Shown: piece by piece, positions 18,690 through 28,552 of the stretch
Position numbering within the stretch: position 1 is the stretch's first letter
Layout: every line of letters begins with the position of its first letter
NCBI GenBank assembly: GCA_003278875.1
Contig: QCCQ01000003.1
Coordinates: 1-64,000 of the forward strand
Length of the DNA: 64,000 nucleotides
Origin: Prochlorococcus sp. AG-347-L21
GTDB taxonomy: Bacteria; Cyanobacteriota; Cyanobacteriia; PCC-6307; Cyanobiaceae
Direction: 5' to 3'
The notes under the pieces: generated by a model
Database searches by the model: none
Told to the model about the DNA's origin: nothing
What the model saw: only the letters and a program-made list of their open reading frames with translations
Position numbers and translations under genes: made by a program

Positions 18690-20832
18690 AATCGGCAATT
18701 TTTAGAGAATAATTTCTAATTAAGCTCAACAAATTGAGCCTATTATTTCTAATTTTTAAATCCTCTGACATTATTAGGACTCCCTCTTCATTATCAAATA
18801 AATCCTCGATAGTGTTTACATTAATCTTAAACAAATTTAGAAGTTCCAAATAATTGCAATAACCTTCTGAAAAAAGTTTTTCTAATTCTCCAATAAATTC
18901 AAAAACTTTGAATTCACAATCTTTTTCAAAAAGTTTTGTGTTTACATAATCTCTTGTTGAGAGAACGTCTCTTGAAATATCACTTTTATTTGCTAATTTG
19001 CTTACCCTAGTAATTATCTTCTGGATTTCAACAAAATTATCCTTTTCGTTAAAATTGATAATAGAATTAATCCTACTTTTAAGATCAACAATATTCAATA
19101 CTCTTTTTTGAGATAATTCATCATAAGAGCAAACGGCCTTTATTAATTCTTTACTTAGTGATATTTCTTCTAGATGACTAACAATTCTTTGAACTAAAAA
19201 TTCATTTAAATCATTAAATACTGTTTCTCTTGAGAAGTTTAAATTCGGAAATGCGATTTTCCAAAAATCAATAAGTTCGTTGAATAATTTATCTAAAGGT
19301 AAATCAAATTCATAATCCCAAATTATTTTAATCACTCCATTCAAATTTCTTCTTAAAGCATAAGGATCAGATGATCCACTAGGACGTTTACCAGAAATAA
19401 ATATACTTATTAAAGTTTCGACCTTATCTGCTATCGAAACTATTGCACCATATTTTGTGGAAGGCAAAGCATCTTTATAAAAAGAAGGTAAATAATGTTC
19501 AGCTACAGCCAAGCAAACATCCTCACTAAATCCCTCATATTTAAGATATTTACCACCCATTATTCCTTGCAGCTCAGGGAATTCGAAAACAATTTCGCTA
19601 CATAAGTCGTTTTTACAGTATTTAGCAGCTTCTATTATTTTTTTTTCTTCTAAAGACTTGTCATTTAAAAATTTAAGAATTTTTTTAGTAACTTCCTCTA
19701 TTCTTTCTACCCTCTGAAATATATTTCCAAGTCCTTTTAAATATGAAACAGATTTAAGCTTTTCATTTCTTTCGATTGAAGCAACTTTTTTGTCACTTTC
19801 TACGAAAAACTTTGCATCTGAAAACCTTGCCCTTAACACTTTCTCATTACCTTTGGCAATATTATTATTTGATTCTTCAAGACCATTTGAAATAACGCAG
19901 AAAGTTGTACTAATATTTTTCTCAGAGCTTAAATCTAGTTTAGAAAAACTTTCGTTTTTAAATAAAAGAGGAACATATCTCTGATGAATTTTCATGACTG
20001 TCGAGAGAACTTCAACTGGAAGATCAAGAAATTCATTACTAAATTTACCAATAATTAAGTCTGGCCATTCAACTAAATCAGTTAGTTCATTGAGTAATCC
20101 TTCTGAAAGATCAGCTTTCAGATTTAAAGATTTAGATGCCTGATTTATTAAACTTTCAATTTTTTCTTTTCTTTCTTTTCGAATAGCTATTACTCTATTT
20201 CGTTTCAATAATTCAAAAAAATCATCAGGATTCTGAACTTCTAAAACTTCATTGATTAACCTATGACTTTTTGTTTTATTACTTATTTTGATTTCTGGAT
20301 CACATTCATCAAATTCAAAATCAAGAATTTCATCATTATAAATAGAGGCAATCCACCTAATAGGTCTTGAAAATTTTATGTTCCCACCCCCCCATTTCAT
20401 AAATCGAGGGCCTTGAAGACTCTTTACTAATTTTGGGATAATCGAAGACAAAGAATTTTTTGTTGATAGTCCTTTCTCAATTTTCTTTCCAAATACAAAA
20501 TCACCCTTTTCCGTGTTTTTTATTTCTAGCTCATCTACATCTATATCTAAGCTTTTAGCAAATCCTAAAGCAGCATTAGTAGGACATCCATTTAAATAAG
20601 CTAAATTTGCTTTAGGTCCTTTTCTTTCTATAACCTTATCTTCTGCATAATCAACTAAACCTTCGAGAAGTAGAACTATCCTCCTTGGTGTGGAGGTAAC
20701 AACTATTTGTTCGAATTTGATTAACTTTTTATCCAATTCAAATTCTATTAATGATTTAAATTGCTCTAGAACAGAATGAGAAAATTTTGCGGGCAACTCT
20801 TCAGTTCCTATCTCAAGTAAATATTTAGACAA
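18670..20832 (-). CDS. glyS: Glycyl-tRNA synthetase beta subunit
   Basis: GlyS is the beta chain of the bacterial alpha2-beta2 glycyl-tRNA synthetase, needed for tRNA(Gly) recognition. It opens with the family-typical LLEIGTEELPAKF (5-17). The sequence includes RFMKWGGGNIKFSRPIRWI and an HD-like section (ALPSTKYGAIVSIADKVETL), and the C-terminal anticodon-binding domain closes the 720 residues. The alpha subunit (glyQ) is not in this window. The 3' ends of glyS and chlP overlap by 20 bases in opposite strands, so neither can carry a terminator outside the other's coding region. Confidence 0.96.
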   Translation of the reverse strand: MSKYLLEIGTEELPAKFSHSVLEQFKSLIEFELDKKLIKFEQIVVTSTPRRIVLLLEGLVDYAEDKVIERKGPKANLAYLNGCPTNAALGFAKSLDIDVDELEIKNTEKGDFVFGKKIEKGLSTKNSLSSIIPKLVKSLQGPRFMKWGGGNIKFSRPIRWIASIYNDEILDFEFDECDPEIKISNKTKSHRLINEVLEVQNPDDFFELLKRNRVIAIRKERKEKIESLINQASKSLNLKADLSEGLLNELTDLVEWPDLIIGKFSNEFLDLPVEVLSTVMKIHQRYVPLLFKNESFSKLDLSSEKNISTTFCVISNGLEESNNNIAKGNEKVLRARFSDAKFFVESDKKVASIERNEKLKSVSYLKGLGNIFQRVERIEEVTKKILKFLNDKSLEEKKIIEAAKYCKNDLCSEIVFEFPELQGIMGGKYLKYEGFSEDVCLAVAEHYLPSFYKDALPSTKYGAIVSIADKVETLISIFISGKRPSGSSDPYALRRNLNGVIKIIWDYEFDLPLDKLFNELIDFWKIAFPNLNFSRETVFNDLNEFLVQRIVSHLEEISLSKELIKAVCSYDELSQKRVLNIVDLKSRINSIINFNEKDNFVEIQKIITRVSKLANKSDISRDVLSTRDYVNTKLFEKDCEFKVFEFIGELEKLFSEGYCNYLELLNLFKINVNTIEDLFDNEEGVLIMSEDLKIRNNRLNLLSLIRNYSLKIADFTLLNS

Positions 20833-20919
20833 GAAAAAAATATGACTTAACTTACTATAATTTACTACCAGTTAAATAAGCTTTTCGCTAATGTATAAAA
20901 AGAGATATGTTTTGGTCCT

Positions 20920-22707
20920 TTGATCAAGGTTGAGAAAGTAAAAAAGAAAAAAGATTCTGCAAAGCAAGAGACTGTTTGTTTAGCAAATGGACTAGAAGTC
21001 TCTAAGTTTGAAAATTTTAAAAAAAGTAGCCAATTTCTTAAGGAACCACTTGCTACAGAATTAGTCAATGAAAGTGATCATTTTACTAATGATGCAGTTC
21101 AGTTATTAAAATTTCATGGTAGTTATCAACAAGATAACAGGGAAAATAGAAGGCCTGGCAAAAGTAAAGATTGGCAAATGATGCTTAGGTTAAGAAATCC
21201 GGGCGGTGAGGTTCCTGGGAAATTATTTTTAGCATTAGATGAATTATCTGAAAAACTAGGTAATGGAACACTTAGAGCCACTACCAGACAAGCCTTTCAA
21301 ATGCATGGAATTAGAAAAGAGAACCTAAAGGAAGTAATTCAAACAATCGTAAATTCAATGGGCTCCACATTAGCAGCTTGTGGAGACATAAATAGAAACG
21401 TTATGGCCCCTGCGGCACCATTTGATTCGCCAGAATATAATATTGCAAGAACGTTGGCAAAAAAAGTTGCAGATCTTCTCACCCCAATGGCTGGTCAAGG
21501 TACTTTTTTAGAGCTCTGGGCTGATGGAGATTTAGAGTATACTATCAAGCCTGACAAAGATATTGAAGCAATAAGGAAGCTCCAATTCGAAGATAATGTT
21601 TTTAGTGGGATAAAGGATGAGCCTCTCTATGGTTCAACTTATTTACCGAGAAAATTCAAATGTGCTGTTACAGTTCCTGGGGACAATTCTGTTGATCTTC
21701 TTACCAATGACATAGGAATAGTTGCCTTTACCTCTAAAGATGGAAACTTAGAAGGGTGCAACTTCTATATTGGAGGTGGTATGGGTCGCACACATAATAA
21801 TGAAGAGACGTTTGCCAGAATTGCAGATCCTCTTGGATATGTTGAAGAACCTGATGTTTATAAATTAATACAAAGCATAGTAGCTATTCAAAGAGATTAT
21901 GGTGATAGAAAATCAAGAAAAAACTCGAGAATGAAATATCTTCTTCATAGAAAAGGCATTAAATGGTTCAAAAAGATACTTTCGGATAAGTATTTCAAAA
22001 AAGAAATTAAAAAGATTAGAAAAGAACCTGATAAAGTTCTTATTGATTACCTAGGTTGGCATAAACAAAATAAAACCTCCCATTTCGTAGGTTTACCATT
22101 ATTGTCAGGAAGATTATCTGGAGAGAAGAAGAATATAATCACAAGTATTGTTAAAAAATATAATTTAGATTTAAGACTCACACCTAATCAAGATATTTTA
22201 CTTTGTAATATCCCCAATAAAAGCAAAGGTGAAATTCAAAAATCTCTATCAAAAATTGGATACAAAAATTTAGAAAACATTAATGAAATACAAAGACACG
22301 CTTTAGCTTGTCCTGCTTTACCACTTTGTGGTCTTGCAATGACTGAAGCTGAAAGAATATTACCTGATGTACTAAAAAGGATTGAAAATTTACTATTAGA
22401 TCTAAAAATACAAAAAACAATATTATTCAGAATGACAGGATGTCCGAATGGATGTACCAGGCCTTATATGGCTGAATTAGCACTTGTTGGAAGTGGGCAA
22501 AACAAATACCAATTATGGTTGGGGGGAAGTAAAAATCTACAAAGGCTTGCTAAACCTTTTTTACAAAGAATGGAACTTAATGATTTAGAAAAAACTCTTC
22601 AACCATTATTTGATGATTGGAAGAGTAATTTGGATTTGGATTTCGGAGATTTTATAAATACTCAAGATGAAAATTACATATTAAATTTACTAAATGAAAA
22701 TCAATAG
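20920..22707 (+). CDS. sir: Ferredoxin-dependent sulfite reductase
   Basis: Sir reduces sulfite to sulfide with electrons from ferredoxin, using siroheme and a 4Fe-4S cluster. The cluster ligands are C464 and C470 (CPALPLC) and C508 and C512 (TGCPNGC). The substrate-site stretches RTTRQAFQMHGI and CGDINRN are present. At about 595 aa it fits Sir better than nitrite reductase. The TTG at 20920 is used because the only nearby upstream ATG (20908) runs into a stop within 9 codons. The first 40 residues are Lys-rich, so the true start could be slightly downstream. Confidence 0.93.
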   Translation: MIKVEKVKKKKDSAKQETVCLANGLEVSKFENFKKSSQFLKEPLATELVNESDHFTNDAVQLLKFHGSYQQDNRENRRPGKSKDWQMMLRLRNPGGEVPGKLFLALDELSEKLGNGTLRATTRQAFQMHGIRKENLKEVIQTIVNSMGSTLAACGDINRNVMAPAAPFDSPEYNIARTLAKKVADLLTPMAGQGTFLELWADGDLEYTIKPDKDIEAIRKLQFEDNVFSGIKDEPLYGSTYLPRKFKCAVTVPGDNSVDLLTNDIGIVAFTSKDGNLEGCNFYIGGGMGRTHNNEETFARIADPLGYVEEPDVYKLIQSIVAIQRDYGDRKSRKNSRMKYLLHRKGIKWFKKILSDKYFKKEIKKIRKEPDKVLIDYLGWHKQNKTSHFVGLPLLSGRLSGEKKNIITSIVKKYNLDLRLTPNQDILLCNIPNKSKGEIQKSLSKIGYKNLENINEIQRHALACPALPLCGLAMTEAERILPDVLKRIENLLLDLKIQKTILFRMTGCPNGCTRPYMAELALVGSGQNKYQLWLGGSKNLQRLAKPFLQRMELNDLEKTLQPLFDDWKSNLDLDFGDFINTQDENYILNLLNENQ

Positions 22708-22710
22708 AAT

Positions 22711-23394
22711 TTAAATTTTTCCATAGAGAGCATTTGCTTTTTTATTTTTCCAAGCCCATAATTGATCACCATAACTAAAATGCCACCATTCATTAGGATG
22801 TTGAGCAAATCCGAATTTAGTCATAATTTCCCTTAATAAATTTCTTCTACCATTCCAAATGATTGCTCCCTCATTCTTCATATTTGCATAAAAATAAGGG
22901 TTTGAGGTCTCGTCCATTTGATCAACCATGCTTCCCATTTCAACAAGATTTCCGTCTTTATCTGATAAACAAACATCCAATGCACCCCCAGTTGAATGAG
23001 GGGGTGGACACCTAGTGTCATGAGAAGGATATGCCCAAAATTTTTCAATTTTTTTTAAAATGGATGGATAAGATTTTATATGTTCAAAAGAAATATCAAT
23101 ATCAGATTTTTCACACTCTAATAAAAATGCTCTTTTAAACATAAATTCCTGTACTTCTAAAGGTCGCCAACTGTCATAAATTAAAAGGTTAAAACTACTC
23201 TTTGATATCAAATAATCATTTACTTTTACTAATCTATTAACAACCTCCTCTCTTAACTTCCAAATAGAAGTTTTATCTTTGTAAGGTGCTCCTAAATGAA
23301 AGTAAGGGTGGGGATCTAAAAACTTTAGGCAGCTAGGAATAGCTATTAATTTATCTCCATTATCTTTAATTGGTATTTTATTCCAAATTTTCAA
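22711..23394 (-). CDS. ddpX: D-alanyl-D-alanine dipeptidase (VanX/DdpX family)
   Basis: This M15D-type zinc peptidase would cleave free D-Ala-D-Ala. It carries the VanX family features YDSWRPLEVQ, the zinc motif HSTGGALDVCL (with its Asp) and EWWHFSYGDQLWAW with the catalytic Glu and His ligand. No signal peptide is seen, in line with a cytosolic dipeptidase. It converges with sir (3-base gap). With the VanY-type gene near 16.5 kb this makes two M15 peptidases in 7 kb. A role in recycling or turnover is inferred. Confidence 0.85.
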   Translation of the reverse strand: MKIWNKIPIKDNGDKLIAIPSCLKFLDPHPYFHLGAPYKDKTSIWKLREEVVNRLVKVNDYLISKSSFNLLIYDSWRPLEVQEFMFKRAFLLECEKSDIDISFEHIKSYPSILKKIEKFWAYPSHDTRCPPPHSTGGALDVCLSDKDGNLVEMGSMVDQMDETSNPYFYANMKNEGAIIWNGRRNLLREIMTKFGFAQHPNEWWHFSYGDQLWAWKNKKANALYGKI

Positions 23395-23451
23395 TTGAAA
23401 TTTGTAATTGATTTATGGTGACATATATATCAAAAATTACAATGATAGTTT

Positions 23452-25908
23452 TCAATTTAAGAAATCATGAATGAATTTATTATCAGAATTATCAATAAGT
23501 ATATTCCTTAAAACAATATTTTCTTTTAAATCAGGATCATCACTAACAATCTTAATAGCCTCTTCACGAGCCTTATCAATAAGAAATTTATTGTTAGGTA
23601 AATTGTCCAGTACAAAATCAGGCAATCCGGATTGTCTATATCCTAAAATCTGGCCTGGTCCTCTAAGCTCCAAGTCTTTTTCAGCAATATAAAAGCCATC
23701 ATTAGATTTTTGCAAAACACAAAGTCGTTTATTTTCCAATCCATTTTTGTCGGGGGTTACCAGATAACAAAAAGATTTTGTTGATCCTCTACCAACTCTC
23801 CCTCTTAATTGATGTAGCTGGGACAATCCAAATCTGTCCGAATTATAAATAATCATAATTGTGGCATTAGGTACATCAATGCCAACCTCAATTACAGTGG
23901 TTGAAACTAATATATTAATTTCATTCTTTAAAAAAGAATTAATCACTTCATTCTTTTCTTGTGAACTTAATTTGCCATGTAATAATCCAACTTTTTTGTT
24001 AAAAAAGACCTCTTCTGATAAATATTTGAATGTTTTCTTTGCGGAGCTTAAATTCATTTTTTCTGAATCTTCTATAAGTGGCAAAATAACATAAGCTTGC
24101 TTTCCCTTATTGATCTCATCTTCAACAACCTTGAACAAGTTAGTTAAATCGTCTTCTGAAATTATTTTTGTTGTTATTGGAATTCTCCCAGGAGGGAGTT
24201 CTGTAATTTGACTCACATCTAAATCACCATAAATAGAAAGAGCAAGAGTTCTTGGAATTGGTGTTGCTGTCATTGATAACAAGTTAGTATTTTCTCCTTT
24301 GTTTAGTAATCTATTTCTCTGAGTAACTCCAAATCTATGTTGTTCATCAATTACGACCATGCCTAATGCATTAAAGATAACTTTATCCTCAAATATTGCA
24401 TGAGTACCTACGAGGATATCAACTAATCCATTCTTCAAATTAGAGAAAATTTCTTTTCTCTTTTTTTGAGGAGTATTCCCAGTAAGTAGTTCAACAGAAA
24501 CTAAAAGGGGGTTCAGATATTTTAATAAATTCTTATAATGCTGTTCTGCCAATACCTCAGTTGGGACCATAAATGCACCTTGCAGGTTTTTTTCAATGAC
24601 AAGCAAAAGAGACGCTATTGCAATTATGGTTTTACCGCTTCCCACATCTCCCTGAAGCAATCTAGACATTGGTACGGGATTAGATAAATCTTTCTTAATT
24701 TCATTTAAAACATTTTCTTGAGATTTTGTTAATTCAAAAGGAAAAGTATTTAAAAATTCTTTTAATAAAGATTTCTTCTGAGGTAATTGTTGGGAAGTTA
24801 CATTTTTATTTGTCTTTCTTTTTCTAAGTAGAAACTTTATTTGAAGTAGGAATAACTCATCAAAAACCAAACGTTTTTTTGACTCAATAAGTGCCTGTTG
24901 ATTTGGCGGAAAATGAATATTAATCAACGACTCTCCTTTTGATAATAAAGATAATGAATCAAGTTGCTTTTTATTTAAAATTTCTGGATATTGCTTTGCA
25001 TAAATTAATACCTTTTTCATAAGTTTTATAAAACTCATATTTGATAATGCTTCACCTAATGAATACAAGGGTAATATTTTGCCTGAGAAATTAAAATTAT
25101 CATTGTTGTCCTTAAGAATTTCAATCTGCGGATCTACAAAAGTTTTGCCATACTCTGTCAATTTAACTTTACCGGAAATTGCTAATTTGGTTCCTGGAGT
25201 ATACAAAGATTTTTGAGAGGTGAAGAAGGAGTAAGATCTAAATCTTCTTCCTAAAAAAAATTTTGTAACCTTTATTGAAGACGTTTCATCAAAAACCACA
25301 ATATTCATTATTGATAAATTAATATTTTTTTTACTCTTATGAATATAAAATCTTTTAACGTTTGCAATGCACGTGTATAAATTATCAGGTTTTAAATTTA
25401 TTATCTTGACTCTATTCGTATAGTCTAGGTATGTTCGTGGAAAATAATTAATTAGATCTTTTACATGAAATATCCCTAATTCATTGAGCTTATTTTTATA
25501 AACTTTTCCTACATTTTTTATTAATGAAATATCTGAATCAAAAGACAAACTTATATCAGCTTTATTCAGAAAAACATTATTAAAAGTATTATTAGAACTT
25601 TCTATTTCTAGAGTTTTACCAAGTTTATAAAGATTTTTTCTTGTATCTATAACTAACCTTTTTCTTTGATTTTCATCTAATTTATTATATTCATTATATT
25701 TTTTAGAAAATTCATAAAATATGCTTAAATATTCGTCTGAGAGATTTAAATTATCTAGTTTTTTTAGTGATTCATGCAAATAATCATTAAAATATTTTTC
25801 TCTTCCTAAAGTATTAATAAATTTGTTTTCAGTTTCAATAGTAAGAGATTTTTGAAGAGGTCTTATCCAATCTTTAATTAATTTATTATTATTCCCGCTA
25901 ATAGTCAC
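23452..25908 (-). CDS. recG: ATP-dependent DNA helicase RecG
   Basis: RecG reverses stalled replication forks and branch-migrates Holliday junctions. The wedge/OB domain lies at about 150-270. The helicase motifs are Walker A GDVGSGKT, DEQHRFG (DEXH box), SMTATPIPRT, and motif VI QLRGRVGRG. The 818-residue length, with an N-terminal extension of about 120 residues, is typical for cyanobacteria and plants. It lies 22 bases downstream of the 373-codon hypothetical gene on the same strand. Confidence 0.96.
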   Translation of the reverse strand: MTISGNNNKLIKDWIRPLQKSLTIETENKFINTLGREKYFNDYLHESLKKLDNLNLSDEYLSIFYEFSKKYNEYNKLDENQRKRLVIDTRKNLYKLGKTLEIESSNNTFNNVFLNKADISLSFDSDISLIKNVGKVYKNKLNELGIFHVKDLINYFPRTYLDYTNRVKIINLKPDNLYTCIANVKRFYIHKSKKNINLSIMNIVVFDETSSIKVTKFFLGRRFRSYSFFTSQKSLYTPGTKLAISGKVKLTEYGKTFVDPQIEILKDNNDNFNFSGKILPLYSLGEALSNMSFIKLMKKVLIYAKQYPEILNKKQLDSLSLLSKGESLINIHFPPNQQALIESKKRLVFDELFLLQIKFLLRKRKTNKNVTSQQLPQKKSLLKEFLNTFPFELTKSQENVLNEIKKDLSNPVPMSRLLQGDVGSGKTIIAIASLLLVIEKNLQGAFMVPTEVLAEQHYKNLLKYLNPLLVSVELLTGNTPQKKRKEIFSNLKNGLVDILVGTHAIFEDKVIFNALGMVVIDEQHRFGVTQRNRLLNKGENTNLLSMTATPIPRTLALSIYGDLDVSQITELPPGRIPITTKIISEDDLTNLFKVVEDEINKGKQAYVILPLIEDSEKMNLSSAKKTFKYLSEEVFFNKKVGLLHGKLSSQEKNEVINSFLKNEINILVSTTVIEVGIDVPNATIMIIYNSDRFGLSQLHQLRGRVGRGSTKSFCYLVTPDKNGLENKRLCVLQKSNDGFYIAEKDLELRGPGQILGYRQSGLPDFVLDNLPNNKFLIDKAREEAIKIVSDDPDLKENIVLRNILIDNSDNKFIHDFLN

Positions 25909-25930
25909 ATTTGAAAAAAGAGTTATTTTT

Positions 25931-27052
25931 TCAACGTATCTTATTCAAAGTTATTTCTTTTTGCCTCCAATATGTCTCTTTTTTAATCAAACGCTGAAAT
26001 TGATTTTTTATTTCATTTATTTTGTTCCTTTGAATAGAAAGATTTAAATTTTCAAACTCTAACTCAACAGTAGAAATATTAAAGAAAAAAATGCTTGGAA
26101 AATTATTGCCGGTTAATGATGACCGATTTAAGTTTAATTCGAAATTAATAACGAAAGGATATGGATGTTTTATCATAAAATTTTTGCCTACTAAGTAGTC
26201 AAAGGAATCTTTAGATATCATCCTCTTTATTAGATTTACCTTGAATAATTCTTGGTTAATGTTATATGAAAGATTCAATAGTAAATTTTCCAATGACTTA
26301 TCTATTAAATCAAAATTATTAAGAATTTGAGTTTTTGGTAAATTATCCATTTGATTAATATTTTCTTTTTCTGGATATCCTTGTTTTATAACCTTTTCTT
26401 CTCCTATTAATTCAAGCAAGGAGGATATAAATTGTTTTTCAACTCCTAAATTTTCAAAAATATTATTTTTAGATAAATAATTATTATGGTCGTTATTGTC
26501 TAAATCAATTGATTCGAATTTCTCATGATTATGAGCTTGATAATATTCAGAAGTAGTTGAAAAGTCTTCAGTAATCTCGAACTGAGTGGGTTCTTTTAAT
26601 TGAAAACCATCTTGATATAGAAATTTATCTTTTTTATCATCCTTTGTTTTTATGGAACTATCAAAAATAGTAAAACTGATTTCCTTATTTATATTTTTTT
26701 CAATTTCATTTATCTTTAATTGTTCTACTGTTAAAAAGGGCAAATTCGTAAATAATAATTTACTTATTTTTTTTTCAAAAAGATTATAGAATTCGTTTTC
26801 ATTTAAGAAATTATCATTATTTGTTGGATAACTATATATTTGATTAAGGCCTTTTTCTACAGATATGAAAAGTAGATCTCTTACTAGATTAAGATAAAGT
26901 TCATATTCCTTATAGATATTTTTAGTTAATATTCTTTTTTGTTTGTCTGCTCTCTCTAATTGAGAATTAATTTTTTCTGTATCTATACTATTGAAATTAT
27001 TCAAATCATTCAAGTGACTAATTTGTTTGCATTGATGCGACCTCTTCAGCAA
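25931..27052 (-). CDS. Unrecognised protein between tsf and recG, 373 aa
   Basis: I do not recognise a family. The protein is rich in Asn, Lys, Ile and Leu, lacks signal peptide or clear membrane segments, and has a predicted helical N-terminal third with charged coiled-coil-like stretches ([20 protein letters not shown]). The listed ATG would overlap tsf by 35 bases. A TTG at 27013-27011, just after the tsf stop (giving LNDLNNFNS), is an equally plausible start. Placement in the rpsB-tsf-recG strand suggests read-through expression. Divergence is probably fast, because low-complexity AT-driven residues dominate. Confidence 0.68.
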   Translation of the reverse strand: MLKRSHQCKQISHLNDLNNFNSIDTEKINSQLERADKQKRILTKNIYKEYELYLNLVRDLLFISVEKGLNQIYSYPTNNDNFLNENEFYNLFEKKISKLLFTNLPFLTVEQLKINEIEKNINKEISFTIFDSSIKTKDDKKDKFLYQDGFQLKEPTQFEITEDFSTTSEYYQAHNHEKFESIDLDNNDHNNYLSKNNIFENLGVEKQFISSLLELIGEEKVIKQGYPEKENINQMDNLPKTQILNNFDLIDKSLENLLLNLSYNINQELFKVNLIKRMISKDSFDYLVGKNFMIKHPYPFVINFELNLNRSSLTGNNFPSIFFFNISTVELEFENLNLSIQRNKINEIKNQFQRLIKKETYWRQKEITLNKIR

Positions 27053-27674
27053 AGTCCATCTGATTTTTTTCGATACCTTCGCCCAATGTATATCTTGTAA
27101 AGCGTCTTACTTTGATATTTTCCCCAATTTTTGCAGCTGCTTGTTTGACAAGATCCTCAACTGTTAGAGAACTATCTTTAATGTAGGGTTGTGAAAGCAA
27201 AACAAGCTCATTAAGTCTTTTTGCTATTCTCCCTTCAACTATTTTTTCCTTAATTTGTTCTGGCTTTCCAGATAAATCATCTCTACCCATTTCAATCTGC
27301 TTTTCTTTTTCCACCACATCTTCTGGTATTTCATCAATTGATACATACTCAACATTTGGGCATGCTGCTACTTGCATTGAGACATCCTTCAACAGAGATT
27401 GGAATATATCACCTCTAGCAACGAAATCAGTTTCACAATTTAACTCTAGTAAAACGCCGACTCTTGATCCAGTATGTATATAACTACCAATTGACCCTTC
27501 GGCCGCTACTCTCCCCGATTTCTTTTCAGCACTAGCTATGCCTTTCTTTCTTAACCATTCCAAAGCTTTATCTAGATTTCCTTCAGTTTCATTAAGTGCT
27601 TTTTTGCAGTCCATCATTCCTGCGCCAGTTTTGTCTCTAAGATCTTTTACAAGTTTTGCTGTAATGTTTCCCAT
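27018..27674 (-). CDS. tsf: Translation elongation factor Ts
   Basis: EF-Ts exchanges GDP for GTP on EF-Tu. The UBA-like N-terminal domain and signatures [18 protein letters not shown] (10-27) and [13 protein letters not shown] are diagnostic. At 218 aa it is the short cyanobacterial form with a reduced core domain. It lies 44 bases downstream of rpsB in the classic rpsB-tsf operon. Confidence 0.97.
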   Translation of the reverse strand: MGNITAKLVKDLRDKTGAGMMDCKKALNETEGNLDKALEWLRKKGIASAEKKSGRVAAEGSIGSYIHTGSRVGVLLELNCETDFVARGDIFQSLLKDVSMQVAACPNVEYVSIDEIPEDVVEKEKQIEMGRDDLSGKPEQIKEKIVEGRIAKRLNELVLLSQPYIKDSSLTVEDLVKQAAAKIGENIKVRRFTRYTLGEGIEKNQMDFAEEVASMQTN

Positions 27675-27718
27675 TTGAAGTAATAAAAAATAGTGAATAG
27701 TAAGTTTTAAATTAGAAT

Positions 27719-28423
27719 TTAATTTTTTCTTTCTGCATTAGATCCCTTTCTACCCTCATTTATGGCATCTGCAAGTCTTCCTAAAATAAGTTGCACAGAT
27801 CTAACGGCATCATCGTTACAAGGTATTGGAACCTCACACAAATCCGGATCGCAATTTGTATCTAACATTGATACTAATGAGATGTCTAATTTTCTAGCTT
27901 CCAAAACTGCATTAGATTCTCTTCTCTGATCAACCAATACAACTACATCTGGTAATCTTCTCATACCCTTAAGTCCACCTAAGTATTTTTGTAATCTTTC
28001 AAGTTCTCTCCTTAATACTGCAGCTTCTTTTTTAGGCCTCATTGCTATTGAACCACTACTTTCCATTCTTTCTAGATCCTTTAATCTTTCAATCCTAGCT
28101 TTCATTGTTGTCCAATTAGTCAACATCCCTCCAAGCCATCTTTGATTTACATATGCAGCTCCACAACGTGTAGCTTCCTGAGCTACTACATCTGATGCTT
28201 GTTTTTTTGTACCAACAAATAGGAAACGTTTACCGCTTTTTGCAGCGTTTCTCGTCCATTTGTATGCATTGTTCATACACAATGCTGTTTTTACAAGATC
28301 AATGATATGAACTCCATTTCTCGCGCAATATATATACTTAGACATCTTGGGATTCCAACGTCTAGTTTGATGCCCAAAGTGAGCACCAGCTTCCATCATT
28401 TCTGATAGTGATACAACAGCCAT
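27719..28423 (-). CDS. rpsB: 30S ribosomal protein S2
   Basis: S2 binds the 30S platform and is needed for S1 association. The N-terminal signature [23 protein letters not shown] is complete, and FVGTKKQA and the C-terminal VPIPCNDDA string are conserved. Its length (234 aa) is normal. It is the first gene of the rpsB-tsf unit, and its leader (28436-28499) has a strong pseudoknot potential that ends 12 bases before the start codon, which suggests autoregulation by S2. Confidence 0.97.
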   Translation of the reverse strand: MAVVSLSEMMEAGAHFGHQTRRWNPKMSKYIYCARNGVHIIDLVKTALCMNNAYKWTRNAAKSGKRFLFVGTKKQASDVVAQEATRCGAAYVNQRWLGGMLTNWTTMKARIERLKDLERMESSGSIAMRPKKEAAVLRRELERLQKYLGGLKGMRRLPDVVVLVDQRRESNAVLEARKLDISLVSMLDTNCDPDLCEVPIPCNDDAVRSVQLILGRLADAINEGRKGSNAERKN

Positions 28424-28435
28424 AATTTAAAAAGG

Positions 28436-28499
28436 GTTTCGGGTTAGCCTCCATCTGACGGGGAATTAATTTTAATAATTCACCCGAAACTGTCAGATG
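28436..28499 (-). promoter_or_regulatory. Putative pseudoknot leader of rpsB mRNA
   Basis: In the minus-strand transcript the order is CATCTGAC (28499-28492), GTTTCGGGT (28490-28482), a 22-base AT-rich loop, GTCAGATG (28459-28452), GAGGCTA, then ACCCGAAAC (28444-28436). The first and third elements pair perfectly (8 bp), as do the second and fourth (9 bp). The pairs interleave, which defines an H-type pseudoknot. Its 3' stem ends 12 bases before the rpsB ATG. Ribosomal protein S2 is known to repress rpsB-tsf through the leader in gamma-proteobacteria, so an S2-binding regulatory element is the natural reading here. It has not been tested. Confidence 0.72.
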
Positions 28500-28552
28500 T
28501 GTGAAATTTATTCCAATTATTTTAGCAAGTGATGTGTATTTCTAAAAGTTTT

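Noticed and set aside
20920..22707. Nitrite reductase instead of sulfite reductase
   Set aside because: Length and motifs fit Sir, and no nitrate or nitrite genes are nearby.
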